Below are positions 35,386 through 43,307 of a stretch of 64,000 nucleotides of DNA, in pieces. Source of the stretch: CADCVT01 sp036389155 (GTDB lineage: Bacteria > Actinomycetota > Thermoleophilia > Solirubrobacterales > Solirubrobacteraceae); contig DASVQN010000028.1 in NCBI GenBank assembly GCA_036389155.1, forward strand, positions 62,001-126,000. The letters are read 5' to 3'. The number at the start of each line of letters is the position of its first letter. The stretch's first letter is position 1. The position numbers were made by a program, and so were the translations under genes. The notes beneath the pieces were generated by a model, which saw only the letters and a program-made list of their open reading frames with translations, was not told where the DNA came from and did not search any database.

Positions 35386-36801
35386 ATGACACGGACCCAG
35401 CGCTGGACCCTCGTGGTCGTCTGCGCCGCCACCGCGATGCTGATGCTCGACATCGCCGTCGTGAACACCGCGCTGTCGCGCATCGCCGAGGACCTCCACA
35501 CGGGACTGTCCGGCCTGCAGTGGGTCGTCGACGCCTACACGCTCGCGCTCGCCAGCGTCGTGCTGACCGCCGGCGCCCTCGCCGACCGGCTCGGCCGCAA
35601 GCGCATGTTCATCGGCGGGCTCGCGCTCTTCACGCTCGCGTCCGGCGCCGCCGCGCTGGCGCAGGACATCGTGTTCCTCAACAGCGCCCGTGCCGTGCAG
35701 GGCCTCGGCGCCGCCGTGATGTTCGCCGTCTCGCTCGCGCTGCTCGCCCAGGCGTTCCCGGGCGACAAGGAGCGCGCCGGTGCCCTCGCCGCGTACGGCG
35801 CCACCATCGGCGGCTCGTTCGCGGTCGGCCCGCTCGTCGGCGGGGCGCTCACGTCCGGCCTCGACTGGCAGTGGATCTTCCTGATCAACATCCCGATCGG
35901 CCTCGCCGCGATCGCCATCACCCACCGGTTCGTCGTCGAGTCGCGCGACCCGAAGGGCCGGCGGATCGACTGGACCGGCCAGGCGCTGCTCACCGGCGGT
36001 CTGTTCCTGTTCGTGCTCGCGCTGCTGCGCGGCAACGAGGACGGCTGGACGAGCGCGCTCATCCTCAGCGAGATGGCAGGGGCGGCGATCCTGCTCTTCG
36101 CCTTCGTCCGCTACGAGCTCGAGGTCCGCGAGCCGATGCTCCCGATGCGGCTGTTCAAGAACGCGTCGTTCACGGGCGCGCAGGTCGCGGCGTTCGCGAT
36201 CTCGGCCTCGTTCTTCGCGATCTTCCTCTACATCACGCTGTACCTCCAGCAGGTGCTGGGGCTGAGCGCGATCGAGGCCGGCCTCGTCTACCTGCCGGGG
36301 ACCGTGATCATGTTCGTCGTCTCGGGCGCGACGGCCGCGCTCGGCGAGAAGGTCTCGCCGCGGCTGATGATCGGCGTCGGCCTGACCCTCGTCGCGGCCG
36401 GGATGCTGCAGATGATGCTGACGATCGACGTCGACTCGTCGTGGAGCGCGGCGCTGCCCGGGTCCATCCTCGCGATGATCGGCACGGGGCTCTTCAACCC
36501 GGCCGTGACCGCCGTCGCGCTGGGATCGGTGCCGGTCGAGCAGAGCGGCCTGGCCGCGGGCACGAACGACACGTTCCGCCAGGGCGGCATCGCCCTCGGC
36601 GTCGCGTTCCTCGGCGCGATGGTCCCGGCCGCCGACGCGTTCGGCGGCGACCCGGCGAAGTACGTCGACGGGCTGCACAACGCGCTGCTGGCGAGCGCCG
36701 TCCTGCTGGTCATCGGCGCGGTCGCGTCGGTCGTCCTCATCCGCGGCCGGTTCGCGGGCGAGGCCGGCGGCGCGATGGTGGCCGAGCCGGCGGCGGCGTA
36801 G
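35386..36801 (+). CDS. MFS transporter, DHA2 family
   Basis: 471 residues with about fourteen membrane segments. A strong Shine-Dalgarno (GAGAGGAGG) lies 8 nt before ATG 35386. Motifs: LDIAVVNTALSRIAEDLHT, WVVDAYTLALASVVLTAGAL, ADRLGRKRMFIGG (motif A) and AVGPLVGGAL. It is not a close copy of the DHA2 pump at 33675-35174 and probably has a different substrate. Downstream is a large nested hairpin that should end transcription from both sides. Confidence 0.92.
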   Translation: MTRTQRWTLVVVCAATAMLMLDIAVVNTALSRIAEDLHTGLSGLQWVVDAYTLALASVVLTAGALADRLGRKRMFIGGLALFTLASGAAALAQDIVFLNSARAVQGLGAAVMFAVSLALLAQAFPGDKERAGALAAYGATIGGSFAVGPLVGGALTSGLDWQWIFLINIPIGLAAIAITHRFVVESRDPKGRRIDWTGQALLTGGLFLFVLALLRGNEDGWTSALILSEMAGAAILLFAFVRYELEVREPMLPMRLFKNASFTGAQVAAFAISASFFAIFLYITLYLQQVLGLSAIEAGLVYLPGTVIMFVVSGATAALGEKVSPRLMIGVGLTLVAAGMLQMMLTIDVDSSWSAALPGSILAMIGTGLFNPAVTAVALGSVPVEQSGLAAGTNDTFRQGGIALGVAFLGAMVPAADAFGGDPAKYVDGLHNALLASAVLLVIGAVASVVLIRGRFAGEAGGAMVAEPAAA

Positions 36802-36815
36802 CCGGCGAACCCCTT

Positions 36816-36880
36816 CGACAACTCGCAAAGTGTGAGAAACCCGCGTAGGTCGCGGGTTTCTCGCATGATGCGAGTTGTCG
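36816..36880. terminator. Large nested hairpin, probable bidirectional terminator
   Basis: Outer arms CGACAACTCGCA (36816-36827) and TGCGAGTTGTCG (36869-36880) are perfectly complementary over 12 bp. Inner arms GAGAAACCCGCG (36834-36845) and CGCGGGTTTCTC (36851-36862) are also perfect over 12 bp around the 5-nt loop TAGGT; the inner stem extends by three pairs, one a wobble. It lies between convergent DHA2 and SARP genes. No T-run. Confidence 0.7.
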
Positions 36881-36899
36881 CGCGGGGCCCGACGCGCGT

Positions 36900-39797
36900 T
36901 CAGGCGTCGGCGATCAGGCGCACCGCGTCGTCGGCCGACATGACGGTCCCGGCCGTCCAGGCGGCGCGCGCGACCGACGGCTCGAGGGCGCTCCGCGCCG
37001 TCGCCAGCGTCGCGTCCCGGTCGGACCGCGCGTGCTCGGGCAGCACGGGCCCGGTCTCCGCCCGCAGCGTCTCGGCCGCGGCGAGCATCCGGACGGCACG
37101 GGCGGGGTCGGCGAGGGTGGCGGCGCACTCGAGCGACGCGGCGATCCCGCCCCGGCTGCCGATGCGAACGCTGGCGCGCAGCGCCTCGTCGCAGAGGCGC
37201 GCGGCGCGCTCGGTCTCGCCGGCCTGCGCGGCGAGCCGCGCGAGCGTATGCAGCGGCCCCCAGACGCCCTCGACGTAGTCCAGCTCGCGCGCGACGTGCA
37301 GCGCCTCCTCGGCGAGCATGCGGGCGGCGTCCGGCTCCCCGCGCGCGAGCGCGGCGCGCGCGAGCCAGTCGAGCGCGCGGGTGACGCCCTCGCCGTCGCC
37401 GCAGCGGCGGTGCAGGCCGAGGCTCTCCTCCATGAGGTCGCGCGCGCGGTCGGTGTCGCCCTCGTCGAGCGCGAGCTGGCCGAGCCGCAGCAGCGGCCAC
37501 TCGCGACGGAACGGCCCGGACCGGTCGCCGCCCAGGACCGCGAGGCTGCGCTCCAGCAGCTCGCCCGCGGCGGGCAGGTCGCCGCGCTCGGCGGCCGCGA
37601 GCCCGAGGTTGAACAGGCCGTACGCGGTGCCGCTGAACGTCCCCTCGACGCCGGCGGCGGCCGCGACCTCGACGCCCTCCTCGAGGAGCTCCCGCGCCCG
37701 CGCCAGGTCGCCCTGCTCGCGTGCCAGCTCGCCCGCCGTCTGCAGCGCCTTGGCGCGCAGCGCGGACGGCTCGCGCGTCGCCGCCGCGGCCTCCTCGAGC
37801 CAGCGCCGTCCCTCGGCCGAGCGGCCGCGGACGTACCACAGCCCGAAGAGCGCGCCCGCGATCCTCAGCGCCTCCTGCCGCGGATCGCCCTCGGCCAGCG
37901 CGCGCGCCATCGCCGCGCGGAAGTTGCCGAGGTCGGCCTCGACGCGATCGAGCGCGCCGCCCTGCGACGGGCCGGCCAGCTCCGCCTCGGTCGCCTCGGC
38001 CAGCTCGGCGTAGAAGGCGCGGTGCCGCGCCTCGGCGCCCGCGCGCTCGCCCGCCTCGTCCAGGCGCTTCTCGGCGTACTGCCGGATCGTCTCGAGCAGG
38101 TGGTAGCGCGCTCGTCCCTCGAGCTCGGACTTCGTGACCAGCGACTTCGCGACCAGCGCGACCATCGGGCCTACGACGTCGCCGTCGCACACCGCCTCGG
38201 CGGCGTCGAGGCCGAAGCCGCCGCGAAACACGCCCAGCCGGCGCAGGACGAGACGCTCGGGCTCGGTCAGCAGCTCGTCGCTCCAGGCGACGAGCGCGTG
38301 GAGCGTCTGCTGCCGTTCGGGCGCCGCGGCCGGCCCGCGCATCGTCAGGCGGAACCGCTCGTCGAGCCGCGCCTCGATCGCGTGGACGTCCAGCGAGCGC
38401 ACGAGCGCGGCGGCCAGCTCGATCGCCAGCGGCATCCCGTCTAGGCGCGCGCACAGGCGCTCGACGATCTCGTCGTGCTGGTCCTCGAGACGGAAGTCCG
38501 GCGCCGCCGCGCGGGCGCGCTCGGCGAAGAGCGCGAGCTGGTCGGCGCCGCTGAGCGGCGGCAGCGCCCAGCTGCGCTCGCCGGGGAAGCCGAGCGGCTC
38601 GCGGCTCGTCGCGAGGATCCGCAGGTGCGGGCACGCCGCCGCGAGGCGCGACGTGAGCTCGGCCGCGGCGGCGACGACGTGCTCGCAGTTGTCCAGGACG
38701 ACGCACATCGACCGTTCGCCCAGGGCGGCGGCGATCGCCGCCGCGGCATCGTCGCCGGGCGCCAGGCGGACGCCGAGCGCCGCCGCGGTGGCCGGCCCGA
38801 CGAGCCCGGGCTCGGCGAGCGCCGCCAGCTCGACGAGCCAGCTGCCGTGACGCAGGTCGCGGGCGACGGCATGGGCGGCGCGCAGGGCGACGCGGGTCTT
38901 CCCCATCCCACCCGTGCCGGTGATCGTCAGCGCCCCGGGCTCGCGCAGCTGCTCGACGAGCCACGCGACCTCCTCCGCCCGGCCGACGAAGCTCGTCGCG
39001 TCGCGCGGGACGTCGTGCTCGGCGCGCGCGTCGTCGGCGGGCGCGGCGGCGAGGAGGTCGCGATGCAGCGCCTGGACGGTGCCCGAGGGGACCGTTCCCA
39101 GCTCGTCGCGCAGCGCGCGGCGCAGGTCGTCGTAGACGCGCAGCGCCTCGGCGGCATCGCCGCGGCGCGCGAGCAGCTCCATGAGCAGCCGGTAGCCGCT
39201 CTCGCGGAACGGCGCGCGGTCGACGAGCGCGCGCGCGGCCTGCTCGGCGCCGAACCCGCCGCTGCCGACGTGCAGCCCGCTCGTCGCGACGAGCTCGAGC
39301 GCGGCGTGGGCGACGTCGTCGAGCTCGCGGCGCCGCGCCTCGACCCACGGCTCCTGACGCGCGGGAAGGAGCCCGGGTGCCAGCCGGTCGGCGACGGCCT
39401 GCGCGCGCGCCGACGCGCTCGGCCAGTCCTCGCGGGCGGCCGCCGCGCGCGCCGCGGCGAGCTCGGCCTGCGCCTCTTCGACGTCGACCCACACCGGCCC
39501 CGGCAGCTCGAGCGCGACGGGCCCCCGCGTCCCGACCTCGGCGGGAGCGATCGCGGCGCGCAGGCGCGACAGCAGCGTGCTGAGCACGGCCTGCGGATCC
39601 CCCGGCGGGTCGTCCCGCCAGATGGCGTCGACCAGCTTGTCGCGGCTCACCGCCCGCCCGCGGCTCAGCACGAGGTACGTCAGCAGCGTGCGGCACTGGC
39701 CCGCGGGGACCGCGGCGGCGACGTCGCGCCCGTCGATCCGCACCTCCAGCCCGCCACACAGGCGGATCCTCGAGCGCGGATCCGGCTCGCCGTTCAC
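36900..39797 (-). CDS. AfsR/SARP-type regulator with NTPase and TPR-like domains
   Basis: 965 residues. Domain order: SARP DNA-binding winged helix (about 10-95, IRLCGGLEVRIDGRDV, LSRGRAVSRDKLVDAIW), bacterial transcriptional activation domain (about 100-250), NB-ARC/AAA-like NTPase with Walker A GTGGMGKT (294-301, Lys300) and a Walker B-like CVVLDNCEHV, a winged-helix linker (RRLGVFRGGFGLDAAEAVC) and a C-terminal helical TPR-like array to the end (repeats such as ARELLEEGVEVA, ARDLMEESLGLHRR). This matches the AfsR family of signal-integrating activators. No biosynthetic cluster is adjacent. The upstream region holds three 11-bp repeats as expected for a SARP operator. Confidence 0.92.
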   Translation of the reverse strand: MNGEPDPRSRIRLCGGLEVRIDGRDVAAAVPAGQCRTLLTYLVLSRGRAVSRDKLVDAIWRDDPPGDPQAVLSTLLSRLRAAIAPAEVGTRGPVALELPGPVWVDVEEAQAELAAARAAAAREDWPSASARAQAVADRLAPGLLPARQEPWVEARRRELDDVAHAALELVATSGLHVGSGGFGAEQAARALVDRAPFRESGYRLLMELLARRGDAAEALRVYDDLRRALRDELGTVPSGTVQALHRDLLAAAPADDARAEHDVPRDATSFVGRAEEVAWLVEQLREPGALTITGTGGMGKTRVALRAAHAVARDLRHGSWLVELAALAEPGLVGPATAAALGVRLAPGDDAAAAIAAALGERSMCVVLDNCEHVVAAAAELTSRLAAACPHLRILATSREPLGFPGERSWALPPLSGADQLALFAERARAAAPDFRLEDQHDEIVERLCARLDGMPLAIELAAALVRSLDVHAIEARLDERFRLTMRGPAAAPERQQTLHALVAWSDELLTEPERLVLRRLGVFRGGFGLDAAEAVCDGDVVGPMVALVAKSLVTKSELEGRARYHLLETIRQYAEKRLDEAGERAGAEARHRAFYAELAEATEAELAGPSQGGALDRVEADLGNFRAAMARALAEGDPRQEALRIAGALFGLWYVRGRSAEGRRWLEEAAAATREPSALRAKALQTAGELAREQGDLARARELLEEGVEVAAAAGVEGTFSGTAYGLFNLGLAAAERGDLPAAGELLERSLAVLGGDRSGPFRREWPLLRLGQLALDEGDTDRARDLMEESLGLHRRCGDGEGVTRALDWLARAALARGEPDAARMLAEEALHVARELDYVEGVWGPLHTLARLAAQAGETERAARLCDEALRASVRIGSRGGIAASLECAATLADPARAVRMLAAAETLRAETGPVLPEHARSDRDATLATARSALEPSVARAAWTAGTVMSADDAVRLIADA

Positions 39798-39832
39798 GGT
39801 GAGCGCAACGCTACCCGCCGCCGCCGGCCGCT

Positions 39833-39865
39833 GTGCAAGGTCGGTTCAAGGTCGGTGGAAGGAGG
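39833..39865. promoter_or_regulatory. Putative SARP operator: three tandem 11-bp repeats
   Basis: GTGCAAGGTCG (39833-39843), GTTCAAGGTCG (39844-39854) and GTGGAAGGAGG (39855-39865) follow one another without gap between the long SARP gene and the small secreted protein gene. The third copy also looks like a Shine-Dalgarno for the ATG at 39885, although 19 nt is too far for that role. An 11-bp period is the known geometry of SARP sites. Confidence 0.55.
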
Positions 39866-39884
39866 CCGGCGCAGAGTCGCCGTC

Positions 39885-40190
39885 ATGAAGAGAACCGCGC
39901 TGCTCCTCGCCGCGACCGCGGCCCTCGCCACCGCCTCGCCGGCCTCGGCCGCCGCGCCGCGCATCGTCGACATCCTCTCCACGCCCGGCGACGGCGGCGT
40001 CAACGTCGTCGTCACGACGCGGGGGCCGGTCGTCTCGTCGCTGCACGTGTGCGACGTCGAGGCCATCGTGTGCGTCCCGGCGCAGCGCATGATGCGGCGC
40101 ACCTGGGTCGCGACGCTGCCGGCCGGCGCCACGCACGTCGGCGTGATCGGCCGCTGCGGCGCGATGTACGCGCTGGGCGCGGCGGGCTAG
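39885..40190 (+). CDS. Small secreted protein, possible SARP target
   Basis: 101 residues from ATG 39885. Signal peptide MKRTALLLAATAALATASPASA. The mature part is beta-rich with three Cys (HVCDVE, IVCVPA, GRCGAM) and no known family. It is divergent from the AfsR/SARP-type regulator, with three 11-bp repeats 20-52 nt upstream, so it may be under that regulator. Its stop shares CTAG (40187-40190) with the convergent sufU stop. Confidence 0.7.
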   Translation: MKRTALLLAATAALATASPASAAAPRIVDILSTPGDGGVNVVVTTRGPVVSSLHVCDVEAIVCVPAQRMMRRTWVATLPAGATHVGVIGRCGAMYALGAAG

Positions 40191-40606
40191 CGCTGCGCCT
40201 CGGCCTCGGACGGGGGCGTCTCCGCCTCCCAGTCCACGGCGCCGCCCAGCGCGGCGCTCTTGAGCACCTTGAGGCTGAGGAGCGCGCACTTCATGCGCGT
40301 GGCCGACACGTCGATGCCGAGCAGCTCGAGGATGAAGTCGCGGTCGAGGCGGACGACGTCGTCGACCTTCATCCCCTTGACCTCCTCGGAGGCCAGCGAC
40401 GCGCTGGCCTGCGAGATCGCGCAGCCGTGGCCGCTGAAGCGCAGGTCCGTGACACGCTGCTCGTCGTCGACGATCAGCTGCACCTTCAGCTCGTCGCCGC
40501 ACAGCGGGTTGTTGTCCTCGAACTCGAGGTCCGCCGTCGGCAGCTCGCCGAAGTTCCGCGGCCGCTTGTAGTGATCGAGGATCTGCTCGCGGTACAGGTC
40601 GTCCAT
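40187..40606 (-). CDS. sufU: U-type Fe-S scaffold/sulfurtransferase (SufU/NifU-N family)
   Basis: 139 residues from ATG 40606, which gives the usual start MDDLYREQILDHYKRPRN. Conserved ligands are Cys36 and Asp38 (LCGDEL), Cys62 (GHGCAISQ) and Cys107 (MKCALL). In SufU these bind zinc and accept sulfur from SufS; in IscU they hold the cluster. The distance from Cys62 to Cys107 is 45 residues, close to IscU and lacking the insert of about 20 residues typical of Bacillus and Mycobacterium SufU. It also lacks the His before the last Cys of IscU. It starts 10 nt after a 51-codon gene in the rrf2-sufC-sufS group. Confidence 0.93.
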   Translation of the reverse strand: MDDLYREQILDHYKRPRNFGELPTADLEFEDNNPLCGDELKVQLIVDDEQRVTDLRFSGHGCAISQASASLASEEVKGMKVDDVVRLDRDFILELLGIDVSATRMKCALLSLKVLKSAALGGAVDWEAETPPSEAEAQR

Positions 40607-40616
40607 GCGTGCCGTC

Positions 40617-40772
40617 TCAGTCGGCGTCCGGCTCGTCGCCGGCGCAGTGATCGTCGTGGCTGGCAAGGACGCAGACCCGAAGGAGTCCCTCCAGGGACTT
40701 CGAGTGGTCGAGGACGCCGCCAGGCGCGGCGAGCGCCAGCCGGAACGAGTCGGATGTCGGCTGGGGCGGCAC
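40617..40772 (-). CDS. Undescribed 51-residue protein between sufS and sufU
   Basis: GTG 40772 uses the last base of the sufS stop codon (TAGTG), the same junction as between sufC and sufS, and the TGA at 40617-40619 is 10 nt before the sufU ATG. The product begins MPPQPTSDSFRLALAAPGG, continues VLDHSKSLEGLLRVC and ends in VLASHDDHCAGDEPDAD. The Cys34-x4-His39-x2-His42-Cys43 cluster could bind a metal. The acidic C-terminus and mid helix are compatible with a small soluble protein. I recognise no family. The gap-free position in an Fe-S operon suggests a role in cluster assembly, which is inference. The only other frame here would extend sufU upstream by 20 Thr/Pro-rich codons. Confidence 0.62.
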   Translation of the reverse strand: MPPQPTSDSFRLALAAPGGVLDHSKSLEGLLRVCVLASHDDHCAGDEPDAD

Positions 40773-41986
40773 TACCCGAAGATCCTTTCGACCTCGCCGA
40801 GCGCGTCGACGAGGCGGTCGACGTCGTCGCGCGTGTTGTGCGCGGCGAACGACGCGCGCGTCGTCGCGCTGACGCCGAGGCGCTTCATGAGCGGCTGCGC
40901 GCAGTGGTGGCCGGCGCGCACGCAGACGCCGTGGCGGCCGATGATCTCCGCGATGTCGTGCGGGTGGGCGTAGTCGAGCGCGAAGGAGACGACGGCGCCG
41001 CGTGACTCCGCGTCGGGCGCCCCGAAGATCGTGATGCCGCGCACCTCGCCCAGGCGCTCGAGCGCGTACCCGACGACGTCCTGCTCATGCTCCCGGATGG
41101 CTTCGATGCCCAGCGACTCGATCCAGTCGACCGCGGCAGCCAAGCCGACGCCCTCGACGATCGGCGACGTCCCCGCCTCGAACTTCGCGGGCGGCTCGGC
41201 GAAGCGGATCTCGTCGAACGAGACCGAGGCGATCATGTGCCCGCCGCCGATGAACGGCGGCATCGCGTCGAGCAGCTCGCGCCGCCCGTGCAGGACGCCG
41301 ATCCCCGTGGGCCCGTAAGCCTTGTGCCCGGTCCACGCGTAGAAGTCGGCGTCGATCGCGCGCACGTCGACGGGAAGCTGCGGGACGGCCTGCGAGCCGT
41401 CGATCAGGACGAGCGCGCCGGCGGCGTGCGCGCGGCGCACGATCTCCTCGACCGGGTTGATCGTGCCCAGCACGTTGGAGACGTGCGTGACCGCGACCAT
41501 CCTCGGCCCCGTTGCCAACACGGCGTCGAGCTCGTCGAGCCTCAGGCGCCCCTCGTCGTCGACGCCGACGACGTCGAGCTGCGCGCCGCGCTCGCGGCAG
41601 ATCATGTGCCAGGGGACGATGACCGAGTGGTGCTCCATCTCGGTCACGACGACGCGGTCGCCCGGCTGGAGGTTCGCCCTCCCCCACGCCTGCGCGACGA
41701 GGTTGATCGCCTGCGTCGCGTTGCCGGTGAGGATCGTCTCCCGCGAGGACGCGCCGACGAGCTCGGCGGCGCGGGTGCGGCCGGCCTCGAAGCGCTCCGT
41801 GGCCTCGACGGCCAGCGGGTAGACGCCGCGGTGCACGGACGCGTTGTGGCTGGCCATGAAGTCCGCCATGGCGTCGATCACCCGGCGCGGCTTCTGCGAC
41901 GTCGCCGCGCTGTCGAGGTAGACGAGGCCGTCGCGCTGCAGGACCGGGAAGTCCGCGGCGACGGACGCTGTGGCGAACGTGGCCAC
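40772..41986 (-). CDS. sufS: Cysteine desulfurase SufS
   Basis: 404 residues. Class II (SufS-type) cysteine desulfurase that takes sulfur from cysteine and passes it to SufU or SufE. Recognised from YLDSAATSQKPRRVIDAM, TEMEHHSVIVPWH, the PLP lysine Lys222 in WTGHKAYGPTG and the catalytic Cys362 in RAGHHCAQPLM, followed by ASFAAHNTRDDVDRLV. GTG start at 41986 shares one base with the sufC stop (TAGTG). Its own stop likewise shares a base with the 51-residue gene. Confidence 0.97.
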   Translation of the reverse strand: MATFATASVAADFPVLQRDGLVYLDSAATSQKPRRVIDAMADFMASHNASVHRGVYPLAVEATERFEAGRTRAAELVGASSRETILTGNATQAINLVAQAWGRANLQPGDRVVVTEMEHHSVIVPWHMICRERGAQLDVVGVDDEGRLRLDELDAVLATGPRMVAVTHVSNVLGTINPVEEIVRRAHAAGALVLIDGSQAVPQLPVDVRAIDADFYAWTGHKAYGPTGIGVLHGRRELLDAMPPFIGGGHMIASVSFDEIRFAEPPAKFEAGTSPIVEGVGLAAAVDWIESLGIEAIREHEQDVVGYALERLGEVRGITIFGAPDAESRGAVVSFALDYAHPHDIAEIIGRHGVCVRAGHHCAQPLMKRLGVSATTRASFAAHNTRDDVDRLVDALGEVERIFG

Positions 41987-42756
41987 TACGCGCTCGCCGG
42001 CGCGAACGCCTCGCGGATCTTCGCGTAGCCCTCGCGCTCGAGCTGCTCGACGAGCTCGGGGCCGCCCTCGGTGGCGATGCGCCCGTCGAACACGATCGAG
42101 ACCCGATCGGGCTTGATGTGGTGCAGGATCCGCTGGTAGTGGGTGATGATCAGGACGCCCATCTGCGTCTCGTCCTTCACCGCGTTGACCGCCTCCGCGA
42201 CGACGTTCAGCGCGTCGATGTCCAGCCCCGAGTCGGTCTCGTCGAGGACGGCCATGCTCGGCTTCTGCAGCGCGAGCTGGAGCATCTCCAGGCGCTTCTT
42301 CTCGCCGCCGCTGAAGCCCTCGTTGAGGTAGCGCGAGGCGAACTGCTTCGGGATGTTCGTGAGCTGCATCGCCTCCTCCACCACGCGGCGGAAGTCCTTG
42401 AGGGAGACGGGCTCCTCGCCGCGGTGCTCGCGGTGCGCGTTCATGACCATCCGCAGGTACTTGGTGATGGTCACGCCGGGGACGGAGACGGGGTACTGGA
42501 AGGCCATGAAGAGGCCCAGGCGGGCGCGCTCGTCGGGGTCGGCCTCGGTGATGTCCTCGCCGCCGAACAGGATCTGCCCCTCGGTCACCTCGAGGTTGGG
42601 GTGACCCATGACGACGTTGGCGAGCGTGGACTTGCCGGAGCCGTTCGGGCCCATCAGCGCGTGGACCTCGCCGGGCTTCACCGTGAGGTCGATCCCCTTG
42701 AGGATCTCCTTGTCGCCGGCGCGGGCGTGGACGTTGCGGATCTCGAGGTCAGGCAT
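41986..42756 (-). CDS. sufC: Fe-S assembly ATPase SufC
   Basis: 256 residues. ABC-type ATPase of the SufBC2D complex. Walker A GPNGSGKST, Q-loop in FMAFQYPVSVPG, signature SGGEKKR and Walker B MAVLDETDSGLD are all present. ATG 42756 gives the normal start MPDLEIRNVHA and overlaps the rrf2 stop by 8 nt; a TTG 9 nt upstream is possible but less likely. sufB and sufD, its partners, are encoded about 14 kb downstream on the same strand. Confidence 0.97.
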   Translation of the reverse strand: MPDLEIRNVHARAGDKEILKGIDLTVKPGEVHALMGPNGSGKSTLANVVMGHPNLEVTEGQILFGGEDITEADPDERARLGLFMAFQYPVSVPGVTITKYLRMVMNAHREHRGEEPVSLKDFRRVVEEAMQLTNIPKQFASRYLNEGFSGGEKKRLEMLQLALQKPSMAVLDETDSGLDIDALNVVAEAVNAVKDETQMGVLIITHYQRILHHIKPDRVSIVFDGRIATEGGPELVEQLEREGYAKIREAFAPASA

Positions 42757-43228
42757 CGGTTCCAATCTGGATCAGTTCGGGCTGCTTTGCGTCTCGGTGC
42801 GAGAAGGCGACGAGCTCGGCGAGGGTCGTGCGCTGGAGTGCCTCGACGACGCCGCCCTGCACGCGCATCCACAGGAGCTTGGTCGCGCACAGCTCGCCGT
42901 CGTCGTGGTGCGAGCAGAGGACCTTCCCGCTGTCGGGGCGGTCGTCGACGAAGCACGACATCGGCGTCACCTGGCCCTCGAGCGCGAACACCGCCTCGTC
43001 CATGCGGATCTCCTCGGCCGGGCGGGACAGGCGGTAGCCGCCGTGCGCGCCGCGCCGCGCCTCGACGAGGCCCGCCTTCTTGAGGAGCGCGACGATGCGC
43101 TCGAGGTACGCGAGCGGCAGGCCCTCGGCCTCGGCGATCGCCTTCAGCGAGACGGGGCCGGACTGCTCGCCGCGGCCGAGCTCGACCAGCAGCCGCACGC
43201 CGTACTCTGCCTTCGTCGTGAAGATCAC
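42749..43228 (-). CDS. Rrf2-family Fe-S regulator (SufR/IscR-like)
   Basis: 159 residues. Rrf2 winged helix: MIFTTKAEYGVRLLVELG, then SLKAIAEAEGLPLAYLERIVALLKKAGLV and RGAHGGYRLSRPAEEI. Three Cys in the cluster-binding loop (Cys92, Cys105, Cys114) are spaced CX12CX8C, slightly different from IscR CX5CX5C. Such proteins sense the Fe-S state with a bound [2Fe-2S] cluster or related cofactor and repress suf genes. GTG start. First gene of the sufC-sufS-sufU group, so autoregulation is expected. Confidence 0.93.
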   Translation of the reverse strand: MIFTTKAEYGVRLLVELGRGEQSGPVSLKAIAEAEGLPLAYLERIVALLKKAGLVEARRGAHGGYRLSRPAEEIRMDEAVFALEGQVTPMSCFVDDRPDSGKVLCSHHDDGELCATKLLWMRVQGGVVEALQRTTLAELVAFSHRDAKQPELIQIGTDA

Positions 43229-43229
43229 G

Positions 43230-43247
43230 GGACATATCCTACCGTCC
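43230..43247. promoter_or_regulatory. Possible Rrf2 operator / rrf2-suf promoter
   Basis: GGACATATCCTACCGTCC lies just upstream of the rrf2 start, with 4-bp arms GGAC and GTCC around an AT-richer centre. On the minus strand TAGGAT could serve as a -10 box. The dyad is weak; the call rests mainly on position. Confidence 0.3.
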
Positions 43248-43307
43248 AGGTCGGAGAACCCCGGCGGCCTTTGCGCCTCCTCCCAGCCGATAGGAGCCCC
43301 GAACCCC

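Noticed and set aside
32931..39797. A biosynthetic gene cluster around the SARP regulators
   Set aside because: No synthase, NRPS, PKS, terpene or RiPP genes lie in the interval; only transporters and regulators.
28964..40190. The 11-kb interval between the suf groups as a mobile element
   Set aside because: No integrase, transposase, terminal repeats or duplicated target was seen; the base composition looks like the flanks. Insertion is only an inference from gene order.
40607..40666. Upstream extension of sufU by 20 codons
   Set aside because: The extension is Thr/Pro/Ala-rich and unlike any SufU start, while ATG 40606 gives the conserved N-terminus and leaves room for the 51-codon gene.
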